Source: Pseudomonas viridiflava (lineage in GTDB: Bacteria; Pseudomonadota; Gammaproteobacteria; Pseudomonadales; Pseudomonadaceae). Taken from it: 64,000 nt of DNA. The position numbers were made by a program, and so were the translations under genes. Each line of letters begins with the position of its first letter. Positions within the stretch are counted from its first letter, which is position 1. Location of the stretch: positions 310,001 through 374,000 of the forward strand of contig NZ_UTBZ01000169.1 in NCBI RefSeq assembly GCF_900580865.1, read 5' to 3'. A model generated the notes under the pieces. It saw nothing but the letters and a program-made list of their open reading frames with translations. It was not told the DNA's origin and made no database searches. Positions 51,848 through 60,836 of the stretch are shown here, piece by piece.

Positions 51848-53043
51848 TCTTCGCGGTATTTCGCGGTGTGCTTGTACAGATACACGCTCAGTGCCAAGCC
51901 GCTTAGCGAGGCGAGGGCGGCAAACAGGAAAATCGAGGCAAAACCGAATCCCGCCGCAATCGCCCCGGCCAATGGCCCGGTGATCCCCAGCGACAAATCG
52001 ATGAACAGCGAATAAGCCCCAACGGCTGCGCCGCGACTGGAGGCCGGCACCAGATTCACCGCTTCCACACCCAACGCCGGGAACACCAGCGAGAAACCAA
52101 ACCCGCTCAACGCCGCACCGGCCAGCGCCCAATGTGCGTCCGGCGCCAGCCACAACAGCAGCAGACCAAGGGTTTCCACCGACAGGCAGGCAATCGCCAC
52201 ACGAAAGCCGCCGAGGCGGTTGATCAGGTTGCCGAACAGCAGCCGCGCACCGATGAAGCTGGCGCCGAACAAACTCAGGCACAGCACCGCGTTGTCCCAA
52301 TGCTGGGTGGCGTAATACAGGGTGATGAAAGTGGCGATGGTACCGAAACCGATCGAGCCCAGCGCCAGACCGCAACCGTGGGGAAACACTTTGCCGAGCA
52401 CATGCATGAACGGTAGACGCTCGCCGGCGACAATCGGTGCCGGCGTTTTTGGCCAGGCGAGCAGAAGGCCCAACGCCGCCAGCAAGATGATGCTGACGCC
52501 CATGCTCCACAATCCCAACTGGCCGACCAGCCACACGCCGAACGGTGCGCCGATCGCCAGTGCGCCGTAACTGGCGATGCCATTCCAGGAAATCACTTTG
52601 GCCGTGTTTGCCGCGCCAACGCGGCCGATGCCCCAGCCAATCGAGCCGGAACCGACGAGGCTTTCCGCGCTGCCCAGCACCAGTCGACCGATCAACAGAC
52701 TGATCAAACTGAGCATCGGCATGCTCGGTGTCCACGCCGAAATCAGCATGAACACACCGCTCAAGCCACACCCGGCGAGGCCAATCATCACCGCGCGTTT
52801 GCTGCCCTGGTTGTCGATGATCTTGCCGGCGTACGGGCGGCTGAGCAGGGTGGCGAGGTATTGCACGCTGATCACCAGACCGGCAATCACCGCGCCAAAG
52901 CCCAGGTCACTGTGGACATAACCCGGCAACACCGCGAGCGGTATGCCAATGTTCAGGTAACCGATAAAGGTGAAGAGGACGATGGAAACAACTTGCAGCG
53001 TAACCGCCAGGGGGCGCTGGGGTTCTGGCATAGAGGACGACAT
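51844..53043 (-). CDS. MFS transporter, YhhS-like
   Basis: 399-residue major facilitator with 12 membrane segments. The loop 2-3 motif is present as SRPYAGKIIDNQGSKRA. It resembles the YhhS group of efflux-type MFS proteins of unknown substrate. The start is at 53043 (MSSSMPEPQRPLAV). It is monocistronic. Confidence 0.9.
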   Translation of the reverse strand: MSSSMPEPQRPLAVTLQVVSIVLFTFIGYLNIGIPLAVLPGYVHSDLGFGAVIAGLVISVQYLATLLSRPYAGKIIDNQGSKRAVMIGLAGCGLSGVFMLISAWTPSMPMLSLISLLIGRLVLGSAESLVGSGSIGWGIGRVGAANTAKVISWNGIASYGALAIGAPFGVWLVGQLGLWSMGVSIILLAALGLLLAWPKTPAPIVAGERLPFMHVLGKVFPHGCGLALGSIGFGTIATFITLYYATQHWDNAVLCLSLFGASFIGARLLFGNLINRLGGFRVAIACLSVETLGLLLLWLAPDAHWALAGAALSGFGFSLVFPALGVEAVNLVPASSRGAAVGAYSLFIDLSLGITGPLAGAIAAGFGFASIFLFAALASLSGLALSVYLYKHTAKYRED

Positions 53044-53145
53044 GGGTAACGATCCACGGGAGCGGCAGATTAGATAGGCTGCTTATGATACCGGCGTGGA
53101 CGGATCTGAGGCGGGAAAAGTAAAACTATTTGCCGGGTGGACGCT

Positions 53146-53328
53146 TCAGGATTTGGCCGGGGCCACGAGTTGCGTGGTGACCAGCGCCGCCAGGGCATTT
53201 TCTTCGCTGCCGAAACGGGCGAGCAGGGCGGCTTGTTTCTCAGGCGAGAGACGATTCCAGATCTCGATCATTTTCTCGGTGGCGCCGATCAGTACGGCAG
53301 CTTGGCTTTCGGAGAATTCGTCGGTCAT
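53146..53328 (-). CDS. Small hypothetical protein, 60 residues
   Basis: 60-residue helical protein beginning MTDEFSESQAAVLIG, with WNRLSPEKQAALLARFG in the middle. The start at 53328 is the first Met of the compact part; the frame is open for 34 more codons without an RBS. No family known. It shares its strand with the 43-codon gene 70 bp upstream. Confidence 0.6.
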   Translation of the reverse strand: MTDEFSESQAAVLIGATEKMIEIWNRLSPEKQAALLARFGSEENALAALVTTQLVAPAKS

Positions 53329-53398
53329 GGCGGGCTCGGGGTTCAGGCAGTGTGGAAAGCGCATGTTAGCGCTTTCCACACGGTCTGTACGACGGGTC

Positions 53399-53530
53399 TT
53401 ACTCTTCGTTGTCGGCCGGGCGGCTCTCAACGGCTTCTTTCGGCTCGGGTTGCCCCGCGCCGGCTTGTTGCGTGGTCGTCTGCTCAGGTACGTGCAGGCT
53501 TGGGAAGGGGAGATTAGGAATCTCGTGCAT
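53399..53530 (-). CDS. Small acidic Pro-rich protein, 43 residues
   Basis: 43-residue peptide beginning MHEIPNLPFPSLHVPE, then Gln/Pro/Glu-rich and ending PADNEE. GAGGAG lies 8 bases before the ATG at 53530, so translation is likely. No family recognised; predicted disordered. It may share a transcript with the 60-residue gene downstream. Confidence 0.6.
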   Translation of the reverse strand: MHEIPNLPFPSLHVPEQTTTQQAGAGQPEPKEAVESRPADNEE

Positions 53531-53692
53531 GGTTGCGCTCCTCGCTAAGTCTGTTGATAGATCTGGTAGATCCGCGCTTCTTGAAAGCCTGCGCAGGATA
53601 CAGCAGGAAAAATGACAATCAGACTTTTAATTCAAATTAATGCGACAGATGGCCGCAGGGGAGGCAAAACGAAAGGTCACCGCAAAACAAAT

Positions 53693-53773
53693 GTAGGAGC
53701 TGCCGAAGGCTGCGATCTTTTGATCCTGCTTTAGAAACAAGATCAAAAGATCGCAGCCTTCGGCAGCTCCTAC
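53693..53773. repeat. REPIN, family A
   Basis: Two inverted family A arms 21 bases after the phhC stop codon. Between it and the 43-codon gene lie ~160 AT-rich bases, probably that gene's promoter. Confidence 0.9.
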
Positions 53774-53794
53774 AGGGGTACTGCGGTGCTTTGA

Positions 53795-54988
53795 CTATTT
53801 GCAGACGCTGGCGATGGCTTCGGCCAGCAGCGCGAGGCGCGTTGCGTCGATACCGGCGACATTCGCCCGGCCCGAGCTGACCATGTACACGCTGTGATGC
53901 TCACGCAGTTGTTTCACTTGCTCCGGCGACAACCCGGTATAAGAGAACATCCCACGCTGCACGCCAATGTGCGCAAAACGCTCGCGCAGACCGTGCGGCT
54001 CCAGCGCTTCAACCAGGCCGCTGCGCAGTTGCGCAATCCGCAGGCGCATGGCTTCCACTTCATCGGCCCAGCGCGCTTTCAGCTCCGGGTCGGCGAGGAT
54101 GGTCGCGACCACTGCCGCGCCGTGATCCGGCGGCGTCGACCACAGGTTGCGGGCGATGTTGGCCAGTTGACTGCGGATGTCGATGAGCTTGTCGGCGGTT
54201 TTCGCGCAGACGATCAGCGCACCGGTACGGTCGCGGTACAGACCGAAGTTCTTCGAGCAGGAACTGGTGATCAGCAGCTCTGGCACTTCAGCCGCGAACA
54301 GCCGGGTCGACCATGCATCCTGCTCCAACCCATCGCCAAAGCCCTGGTAGGCAAAGTCGATCAGCGGCAGCAGATTACGGTTGCGAACCACATCGAGCAC
54401 GCGCTGCCAGTCGTCATGATTCAAATCGAAACCGGTCGGGTTGTGGCAGCACGCGTGCAGCAGCACCACATCACCTTTCGGCACTTCGTTGAGCACAGCG
54501 AGCATGGCGTCGACGTCGAGGCGGTTGTCGCTGCCCACGTACGGGTAGTGACTGACCTTGACCCCGGCCGTCGCGAAAATGGTTTCGTGAATTGGCCAGG
54601 TCGGGTTGCTCAGCCACACGCCCTTGCCCGGCAGGCATTGGGCGATGAAGTCGGCCGCCAGACGCAGGGCACCGGTGCCGCCCGGGGTCTGGGTGGCGCC
54701 GGCGCGCTGGTCGGCGATCAACTTGGAGTCGGCGCCGAGCACCAGCTCGTTGATGACTTTGCCGAACAGCGGATTGCCGTGACCACCGATGTAGGTCTTG
54801 GTGTCCTGGCTTTCGACCAGCCGTGCTTCGGCGATTTTCACCGCTTCCGGGATCGGCGTCAGGCCCTGAGCGTCCTTGTAGACGCCAACGCCCAAGTCGA
54901 ATTTGCGCGGGTTGCTGTCCTGCGCATACGCCTCCATCAAGCCGAGGATCGGGTCGCCGGGTACCCGGCCGATGGCGTCGAAATGCAT
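53795..54988 (-). CDS. phhC: Aromatic amino acid aminotransferase PhhC
   Basis: 397-residue class I aminotransferase of the TyrB/AspC type. The PLP lysine is in SCSKNFGLYRDR; substrate-site motifs HACCHNPTGFDL and IDFAYQGFGDG are present. In Pseudomonas PhhC is the third gene of the phenylalanine-hydroxylase operon and moves the amino group of tyrosine or phenylalanine. Its ATG overlaps the phhB stop by one base (TAATG), which couples translation. Confidence 0.94.
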   Translation of the reverse strand: MHFDAIGRVPGDPILGLMEAYAQDSNPRKFDLGVGVYKDAQGLTPIPEAVKIAEARLVESQDTKTYIGGHGNPLFGKVINELVLGADSKLIADQRAGATQTPGGTGALRLAADFIAQCLPGKGVWLSNPTWPIHETIFATAGVKVSHYPYVGSDNRLDVDAMLAVLNEVPKGDVVLLHACCHNPTGFDLNHDDWQRVLDVVRNRNLLPLIDFAYQGFGDGLEQDAWSTRLFAAEVPELLITSSCSKNFGLYRDRTGALIVCAKTADKLIDIRSQLANIARNLWSTPPDHGAAVVATILADPELKARWADEVEAMRLRIAQLRSGLVEALEPHGLRERFAHIGVQRGMFSYTGLSPEQVKQLREHHSVYMVSSGRANVAGIDATRLALLAEAIASVCK

Positions 54989-55344
54989 TACTTGCGTCCT
55001 TCTGCAGTCTTGGCCACTTCGTCAGTACGCGCGGCCATGATGAAGTCGTTGCGGTGCAGACCTTTGATCGAGTGGCTCCACCAGGTCACGGTGACTTTGC
55101 CCCACTCGGTCAGCAGGCCTGGGTGGTGACCTTCGGCCTCGGAGATCTCGCCGACCGCGTTGGTGAAGGCCAGCGCGTGTTTGAAGTTCTTGAACAGGAA
55201 GACCTTCTCCAGTTGCATGATGCTGTCGCGCACTTCGATGTTCCAGTCAGGGATCTGCTTGATCAGGATCGGCAGTTCTTCGTCGCTGACTTGTGGCGCA
55301 TCGGCGCGGCAGGCTTCGCAGTGGGCTTGGTTCAAAGTCGACAT
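54988..55344 (-). CDS. phhB: Pterin-4a-carbinolamine dehydratase PhhB
   Basis: 118-residue enzyme that recycles the pterin cofactor of phenylalanine hydroxylase. The family motif [23 protein letters not shown] holds the active-site histidines. It lies 117 bases downstream of phhA and overlaps phhC by one base. Confidence 0.96.
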
Positions 55345-55461
55345 GGTGTATTCCTGAAATCGAGTGTGTTTTTTTTATTAAAGCGTTTGAGCTGTCAATG
55401 CCGTCACGCTAAACCAAAGTGGCGGCGACTGACAGGTTCAATTGTCAGCAAAAGTCGCGGT

Positions 55462-56253
55462 TCACGCGGCTTTTGGTTTCGGCGGAAACTTCGGTGCGTG
55501 CAGGCCCAGCTGCATGCCTTGGCGAACCATGGCCATGATGTCTTCATGGGCCACGTCGAACAGACGCTTGAGGTTCGGCAGGACAAAGTACAGCGGTTGC
55601 AGGATGTCGATGCGATACGGCGTGCGCATGGCTTCGAGCGGATCGAAGGCTTGATGCTCAGGTTCGTCCGACAGCGAGTAAACGGTTTCTTTGGGTGAAG
55701 ACAGGATGCCGCCACCGTAGATGCGTTTGCCTTGCGGGGTATCGACCAGGCCGAACTCGATGGTCATCCAGTAAAGGCGCGCCAGGTACACGCGTTCTTC
55801 TTTGGTGGCTTGCAGGCCAAGCTTGCCGTAGGTGTGGGTGAATTCGGCGAAATACGGGTTGGTCAGCAGCGGGCAGTGACCAAAGATCTCGTGGAAAATA
55901 TCCGGCTCTTGCAGATAATCCAGCTCTTCGCGGGTACGGATAAATGTCGCGACGGGAAACTGCTTGCTGGCGAGCAATTCAAAGAAGGTCTGGAAGGGAA
56001 TCAACGCCGGAACACGGGCGACCTGCCAACCGGTGGTCTCGCCGAGCACCTTGTTGATCTCGCCCAGTTGCGGGATGCGGTCGTGGGGCAGACCGAGTTT
56101 TTCGATACCGTCCAGGTATTCCTGGCAGGCACGCCCTTCAATCACTTTCAACTGGCGAGTGATCAGCGTGTTCCACACCGCGTGTTCTTCGGCGGGGTAG
56201 TCGATAAAACCTTGCGCATCGGGCTCACGGGCCACGTATTGCGTCTGCTTCAT
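55462..56253 (-). CDS. phhA: Phenylalanine-4-hydroxylase PhhA
   Basis: 263-residue non-haem iron enzyme converting phenylalanine to tyrosine with tetrahydropterin and oxygen. The iron ligands are the two His in FHEIFGHCPLL and the Glu in WMTIEFGL. AGGAGA precedes the ATG at 56253. It is the first gene of phhABC. PhhR-type boxes lie 122 to 212 bases upstream. Confidence 0.97.
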   Translation of the reverse strand: MKQTQYVAREPDAQGFIDYPAEEHAVWNTLITRQLKVIEGRACQEYLDGIEKLGLPHDRIPQLGEINKVLGETTGWQVARVPALIPFQTFFELLASKQFPVATFIRTREELDYLQEPDIFHEIFGHCPLLTNPYFAEFTHTYGKLGLQATKEERVYLARLYWMTIEFGLVDTPQGKRIYGGGILSSPKETVYSLSDEPEHQAFDPLEAMRTPYRIDILQPLYFVLPNLKRLFDVAHEDIMAMVRQGMQLGLHAPKFPPKPKAA

Positions 56254-56374
56254 ACTGCTCTCCTGCTAGGGGAATTCGTTCTTGTTATGTCCAGCGATGG
56301 ATTCAGAATTACCTGAGAGCGGGTTGATGTGCAGCAGGTTGAGTGGCCTGTGCGTAGGAAATTTCTCCTTGATT

Positions 56375-56392
56375 CGTAAAGTTATCGTTACG
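56375..56392. promoter_or_regulatory. PhhR/TyrR-type box 1
   Basis: The sequence CGTAAAGTTATCGTTACG matches the TyrR-type pattern TGTAAA-N6-TTTACA at most positions and keeps the essential G-N14-C. It lies 122 bases upstream of phhA. Confidence 0.7.
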
Positions 56393-56447
56393 GTTTGGCG
56401 GATATCTCGCGTTTGTGGTGATTGGCGGGTTTGAAAAGGCGCGTGCC

Positions 56448-56465
56448 TGTCACATAATCTTGACA
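56448..56465. promoter_or_regulatory. PhhR/TyrR-type box 2 (weaker)
   Basis: TGTCACATAATCTTGACA keeps the TGT...ACA ends and the G-N14-C spacing. It is 56 bases from box 1, centre to centre 73 bases, which allows two hexamers or dimers to cooperate. Confidence 0.5.
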
Positions 56466-56518
56466 ACTATCTGCGTGCCTCGGCAGAAAAATGAGCTTCG
56501 GGCGCACCGCAATACCCT

Positions 56519-56607
56519 GTGGGAGCGAGCTTGCTCGCGAAAGCGCTGGGTCTGACACATCAATGCTGGATGTGCTGACGCCTTCGCGAGCAAGCTCGCT
56601 CCCACAG
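56519..56607. repeat. REPIN, family B (AAGCTTG-type core), arms in opposite order
   Basis: GTGGGAGCGAGCTTGCTCGC first and GCGAGCAAGCTCGCTCCCAC second, with a ~43-base spacer. It occupies the upstream region of phhR, only ~39 bases before its start. Confidence 0.9.
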
Positions 56608-56645
56608 GGTCGGTATTCAACTCCCAATCTTGTCGGGCCTTATAT

Positions 56646-58205
56646 ATGCGCATCAAAGTCCACTGCCAGAACCGCATCGGCATCCTGCGCGACATCCTCA
56701 ACCTGCTGGTCGCCTACGGCATCAACGTCGCGCGCGGTGAGGTCGGTGGCGAGCATGGCAATGCGATCTACCTGCACTGTCCGAACCTGATCAATATTCA
56801 GTTTCAAGCGCTGCGCCCGAAGTTCGAGGCGATCGCCGGGGTGTTTGGCGTCAAGCGGGTAGGGCTGATGCCCAGCGAGCGTCGGCACATGGAGTTGAAC
56901 GCCTTGCTCGGCGCACTGGAGTTTCCGGTGCTGTCGATCGACATGGGCGGCTCGATCGTCGCGGCCAACCGTGCGGCGGCGCAGTTGCTCGGTGTGCGCG
57001 TCGATGAAGTGCCAGGGATTCCGCTGTCGCGCTACGCCGAAGATTTCGATTTACCGGAGTTGGTGCGTGCGAATAAATCGCGGATCAATGGCATGCGGGT
57101 CAAGGTTAAAGGCGACATCTTTCTCGCTGACATCGCGCCGCTGCAATCGGAACACGACGACAGCGAAGCCATGGCCGGCGCGGTGCTGACCTTGCATCGC
57201 GCCGACCGCGTTGGCGAGCGCATCTACAACGTGCGCAAGCAGGAACTGCGGGGCTTCGACAGCATCTTCCAGAGTTCGAAAGTGATGGCAGCCGTGGTGC
57301 GTGAAGCGCGGCGTATGGCGCCGCTGGATGCGCCGCTATTGATTGAAGGCGAAACCGGCACCGGTAAGGAGTTGTTGGCGCGTGCCTGCCACCTCGCCAG
57401 TCCGCGCGGGCAGTCGCCTCTGATGGCGCTTAACTGCGCCGGCCTGCCCGAGTCGATGGCCGAGACCGAACTGTTCGGCTACGGTCCTGGCGCTTTTGAA
57501 GGGGCACGGGCTGAAGGCAAACTCGGCCTGCTGGAGTTGACCGCGGGCGGCACATTGTTTCTCGACGGCGTCGGTGAAATGAGCCCGCGCTTGCAGGTGA
57601 AGTTGCTGCGCTTTCTACAGGACGGTTGCTTCCGCCGCGTTGGCAGCGATGAAGAGGTTTATCTGGATGTGCGGGTGATCTGCGCCACCCAGGTCGACTT
57701 GTCCGAGCTGTGCGCGCGGGGTGAGTTTCGCCAGGATTTGTACCACCGCTTGAACGTGCTCTCGCTGCACATCCCGCCGCTGCGCGAATGCCTCGACGGA
57801 CTGACGCCGCTGGTCGAACACTTTCTCGACCAAGCCAGTCGGCAGATCGGCTGTTCGCTGCCGAAACTGGCGCCAGCGGCGATGGATCGGCTCAGTCATT
57901 ACCACTGGCCGGGCAACGTGCGGCAACTGGAGAACGTGCTGTTCCAGGCGGTTTCGTTGTGCGATGGCGGCACGGTGAAGGCCGAGCATATTCGCCTGCC
58001 GGATTACGGCGTGCGTCAGCCGCTTGGCGATTTCTCGCTGGAAGGGGGGCTGGACGAGATTGTCGGGCGCTTCGAGAAAGCGGTGCTGGAGCGGTTGTAT
58101 TCCGAGCATCCGAGCAGTCGGCAGTTGGGTAAGCGGCTGGGGGTTTCGCACACCACCATTGCCAACAAACTGCGTGAATATGAAGTCGGCAAAACTGAGT
58201 CATAG
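56646..58205 (+). CDS. phhR: PhhR, TyrR-type transcriptional regulator of aromatic amino acid catabolism
   Basis: 519-residue enhancer-binding-type regulator. The N-terminal ACT domain (1-70; MRIKVHCQNRIGILRDILNL) binds aromatic amino acids. A PAS domain (~80-190), an AAA+ domain with Walker A GETGTGKE near residue 235, and a C-terminal Fis-type HTH (ASRQLGKRLGVSHTTIANKL, ~485-510) follow. The loop that contacts sigma-54 reads GAFEGA (residue ~282) instead of GAFTGA, as expected for TyrR/PhhR proteins that work with sigma-70. It is divergent from phhA. RBS weak. Confidence 0.95.
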   Translation: MRIKVHCQNRIGILRDILNLLVAYGINVARGEVGGEHGNAIYLHCPNLINIQFQALRPKFEAIAGVFGVKRVGLMPSERRHMELNALLGALEFPVLSIDMGGSIVAANRAAAQLLGVRVDEVPGIPLSRYAEDFDLPELVRANKSRINGMRVKVKGDIFLADIAPLQSEHDDSEAMAGAVLTLHRADRVGERIYNVRKQELRGFDSIFQSSKVMAAVVREARRMAPLDAPLLIEGETGTGKELLARACHLASPRGQSPLMALNCAGLPESMAETELFGYGPGAFEGARAEGKLGLLELTAGGTLFLDGVGEMSPRLQVKLLRFLQDGCFRRVGSDEEVYLDVRVICATQVDLSELCARGEFRQDLYHRLNVLSLHIPPLRECLDGLTPLVEHFLDQASRQIGCSLPKLAPAAMDRLSHYHWPGNVRQLENVLFQAVSLCDGGTVKAEHIRLPDYGVRQPLGDFSLEGGLDEIVGRFEKAVLERLYSEHPSSRQLGKRLGVSHTTIANKLREYEVGKTES

Positions 58206-58231
58206 CCCAAACATGTGTGGGTAATGATGGC

Positions 58232-58301
58232 CTCTTCGCGAGCAGGCTCGCTCCCACAGGGGTATGCATTTCAAATGTGGGAGCGAGCCTGCTCGCGAAA
58301 G
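58232..58301. repeat. REPIN, family B
   Basis: Inverted arms CTCTTCGCGAGCAGGCTCGC and GCGAGCCTGCTCGCGAAAGC just after phhR. Confidence 0.9.
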
Positions 58302-58340
58302 CGATAGTCCAGGCAACGCCAGCGCCAGCCTTTGCCACTT

Positions 58341-58364
58341 ACCGGCATAACACCGCCGGTTTTT
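58341..58364 (+). terminator. Weak intrinsic terminator after phhR
   Basis: Stem ACCGGC / GCCGGT with an 8-base loop followed by TTTT, between the REPIN and the flgF promoter. Confidence 0.6.
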
Positions 58365-58442
58365 CGACTTCGATACATTTCAGATTTCCCCTCGCCATCC
58401 CCCAAGTCCTTTGTTTACCGGGTCTTCGTGCGCCAGAAAAAA

Positions 58443-58460
58443 GTTGGTCTGCAAATTGCT
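58443..58460 (+). promoter_or_regulatory. Sigma-54 promoter of the flgF operon
   Basis: GTTGGTCTGCAAATTGCT keeps GG-N10-GC and the TTGCT end of the -24/-12 consensus. It lies 57 bases before the flgF start, in keeping with RpoN/FleR control of this flagellar operon in Pseudomonas. Confidence 0.72.
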
Positions 58461-58516
58461 TATGGCTCAGCAGTACAGCGGTGGGCGGCAAACGTCCGGC
58501 ATGCAGAGGAAAGAGT

Positions 58517-59257
58517 GTGGACAAGTACCTTTATGTGGCAATGACCGGCGCCAGCCAGAATGCGCTGGCGCAAAAGGCGCATGCCAACAACCTGGCGAAC
58601 ATCTCCACCAACGGTTTTCAGCGCGACCTGGAGCAGGCGCGTTCGATGCCGGTGTTCGGTGACAGCTTTCCGGCGCGAGCGTTTGCCATGAGCGAACGAC
58701 CTGCCACCGACTTCACCCCGGGTTCGCTGGTGCAGACCGGCCGTGACCTCGACGTCGCGGTGACCGGCAACGGTTTCATTGCTGTGCAGAACCCTAACGG
58801 CGGCGAAAGCTACGTGCGCACCGGCAGCCTCAACGTCGACGCCCTCGGCGTTCTGCGCGCCGGCAACGGCATGCCGGTGATCGGCAACGGCGGTCCGATC
58901 GCCGTGCCGCCCGAGCAGCAGATCGAAGTCGGTGAAGACGGCACCATCAGTATTCGTGCGATGGGCGAAGGCCCGCGCGTCATGGCGGAAGTCGACCGGA
59001 TCAAACTGGTCAACCCGGACATCAAGAACATGAACAAGGGCCTCGACGGCTCGATCTACACCAAGGACGGCCAGCCGGCGCAGGCCGATGCCAACGTCAA
59101 ACTGGTGTCAGGTTTCCTTGAGTCGAGCAACGTCAACGCCGTTGAAGAGATGACCTCGGTGCTGGCCCTGGCCAAGCAGTTCGAGTTGCACGTCAAGATG
59201 ATGAACACCGCCAAAGACGACGACCAGGCCATGGCTCGGGTCTTGCAGATCAGCTAA
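58517..59257 (+). CDS. flgF: Flagellar proximal rod protein FlgF
   Basis: 246-residue rod protein. The GTG start at 58517 gives MDKYLYVAMTGASQ, the usual FlgF N-terminus, after AGAGGAAAG. It has the N-terminal rod motif ANNLANISTNGF and a C-terminal helix (VEEMTSVLALAKQFELHVKMM). The frame continues 100 codons upstream but only through the promoter and REPIN. First gene of flgFGHIJK. Confidence 0.96.
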   Translation: MDKYLYVAMTGASQNALAQKAHANNLANISTNGFQRDLEQARSMPVFGDSFPARAFAMSERPATDFTPGSLVQTGRDLDVAVTGNGFIAVQNPNGGESYVRTGSLNVDALGVLRAGNGMPVIGNGGPIAVPPEQQIEVGEDGTISIRAMGEGPRVMAEVDRIKLVNPDIKNMNKGLDGSIYTKDGQPAQADANVKLVSGFLESSNVNAVEEMTSVLALAKQFELHVKMMNTAKDDDQAMARVLQIS

Positions 59258-59302
59258 TTATCAGAACGTCGCGCCGAAAAACAGGCGCACGAGGAGAATC
59301 GA

Positions 59303-60088
59303 ATGCTTCCGGCTCTATGGGTTGCCAAAACCGGTCTGTCCGCCCAGGACACCAACCTGACCACCATTTCCAACAACCTGGCAAACGTGTCGACCACGGG
59401 TTTCAAACGTGATCGCGCCGAGTTCCAGGACCTGCTCTATCAGATCAAGCGTCAGCCAGGCGCCCAGTCGACTCAGGACAGCGAACTGCCGTCGGGTCTG
59501 CAACTGGGTACCGGTGTGCGCATCGTCGGCACCCAGAAAAACTTCACCGCCGGTAGCCTGCAAACCACCGAACAGCCGCTGGACATGGCCATCGACGGTC
59601 GCGGTTTCTTCCAGATTCTGCAACCGGACGGCACCACGTCGTACACCCGTGACGGTACGTTCCACCTCGATTCCAATGGCCAGATCGTTAACGCCAGCGG
59701 TTTCGCTCTGGAACCGGCCATCGTCATTCCGAACGATGCCCAGACTTTCACCGTCGGCCGTGACGGCACCGTGTCCATCACCGTCGCCGGCAACGCTGCG
59801 TCGCAGGTGATCGGCAACCTGCAAACCGCCGACTTCATCAACCCGGCCGGTCTGCAAGCCGTGGGCAACAACCTGTTCCTGGAAACCGCTGCTTCCGGCG
59901 CGCCGCAAGTCGGCACCCCGGGTCTGGCCGGTTTCGGTACCACCCTGCAGAACACCCTGGAAACCTCCAACGTCAGCACGGTTGAAGAGATGGTCAACAT
60001 GATCACCACTCAGCGCGCTTACGAGATGAACTCCAAGGTGATCTCCACCGCTGACCAGATGCTCTCGTTCGTAACGCAGAATCTGTAA
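59303..60088 (+). CDS. flgG: Flagellar distal rod protein FlgG
   Basis: 261-residue rod protein with SNNLANVSTTGFKRDRAEF at the N-terminus and VEEMVNMITTQRAYEMNSKVI at the C-terminus, the usual FlgG signatures. It lies 45 bases after flgF. Confidence 0.97.
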   Translation: MLPALWVAKTGLSAQDTNLTTISNNLANVSTTGFKRDRAEFQDLLYQIKRQPGAQSTQDSELPSGLQLGTGVRIVGTQKNFTAGSLQTTEQPLDMAIDGRGFFQILQPDGTTSYTRDGTFHLDSNGQIVNASGFALEPAIVIPNDAQTFTVGRDGTVSITVAGNAASQVIGNLQTADFINPAGLQAVGNNLFLETAASGAPQVGTPGLAGFGTTLQNTLETSNVSTVEEMVNMITTQRAYEMNSKVISTADQMLSFVTQNL

Positions 60089-60140
60089 TCAAGTCTATGA
60101 GGCGGCCATGAGGTCGCCTGCAACACCGTGAGGTAGGGTC

Positions 60141-60836
60141 ATGAATCGCTTTGTATCTGTTCTGGCATTGAGTGGGGTCGTCTCGCTCGCGGGCTGCGTC
60201 GCTCCGACGCCCAAGCCCAATGACCCTTACTACGCCCCGGTGTTGCCGCGCACACCGTTGCCGGCTGCGGCCAACAACGGCTCGATTTATCAGGCTGGCT
60301 TCGAGCAGAACCTGTACAGCGATCGCAAGGCTTTCCGGGTCGGTGACATCATCACCATCACCCTGAACGAGCGCACGCAGGCGAGCAAGAACGCCAACTC
60401 GCAGATGGACAAGAACAGCGATAACAGTGTCGGTCTGACTTCGTTGTTCGGCTCCAGCCTGACCACCAACAACCCGATCGGCGGCAACGACCTGAGTCTG
60501 AACGCCGGCTATAGCGCCGACCGTTCGACCAAGGGCGACGCCAAGTCCGGGCAGAGCAACAGCCTGACCGGTTCGATCACCGTGACCGTCGCTGACGTGC
60601 TGCCCAACGGCATCATCGCCGTGCGTGGCGAGAAGTGGCTGACGCTGAACACCGGTGACGAACTGGTGCGCATCGCCGGCCTGGTGCGCGCCGATGACAT
60701 CGCCACGGACAACACCGTGTCGTCGACCCGGGTCGCCGATGCACGCATCACCTACTCGGGTACCGGCGCATTTGCCGATACGAGTCAGCCAGGCTGGTTC
60801 GACCGTTTCTTCCTCAGCCCGCTGTTCCCTTTCTAG
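60141..60836 (+). CDS. flgH: Flagellar L-ring lipoprotein FlgH
   Basis: 231-residue outer-membrane lipoprotein that forms the L ring. The signal peptide ends in lipobox LAGC at Cys19. A C-terminal Phe (PLFPF) suits the outer membrane. Its stop is followed at once by the flgI GTG. Confidence 0.97.
   Translation: MNRFVSVLALSGVVSLAGCVAPTPKPNDPYYAPVLPRTPLPAAANNGSIYQAGFEQNLYSDRKAFRVGDIITITLNERTQASKNANSQMDKNSDNSVGLTSLFGSSLTTNNPIGGNDLSLNAGYSADRSTKGDAKSGQSNSLTGSITVTVADVLPNGIIAVRGEKWLTLNTGDELVRIAGLVRADDIATDNTVSSTRVADARITYSGTGAFADTSQPGWFDRFFLSPLFPF

Noticed and set aside
56254..56645. Sigma-54 promoter for phhA (GGCCACTCAACCTGC on the minus strand)
   Set aside because: The spacing between GG and GC is 11, not 10, and the flanks do not fit; PhhR here also has an altered sigma-54 contact loop.
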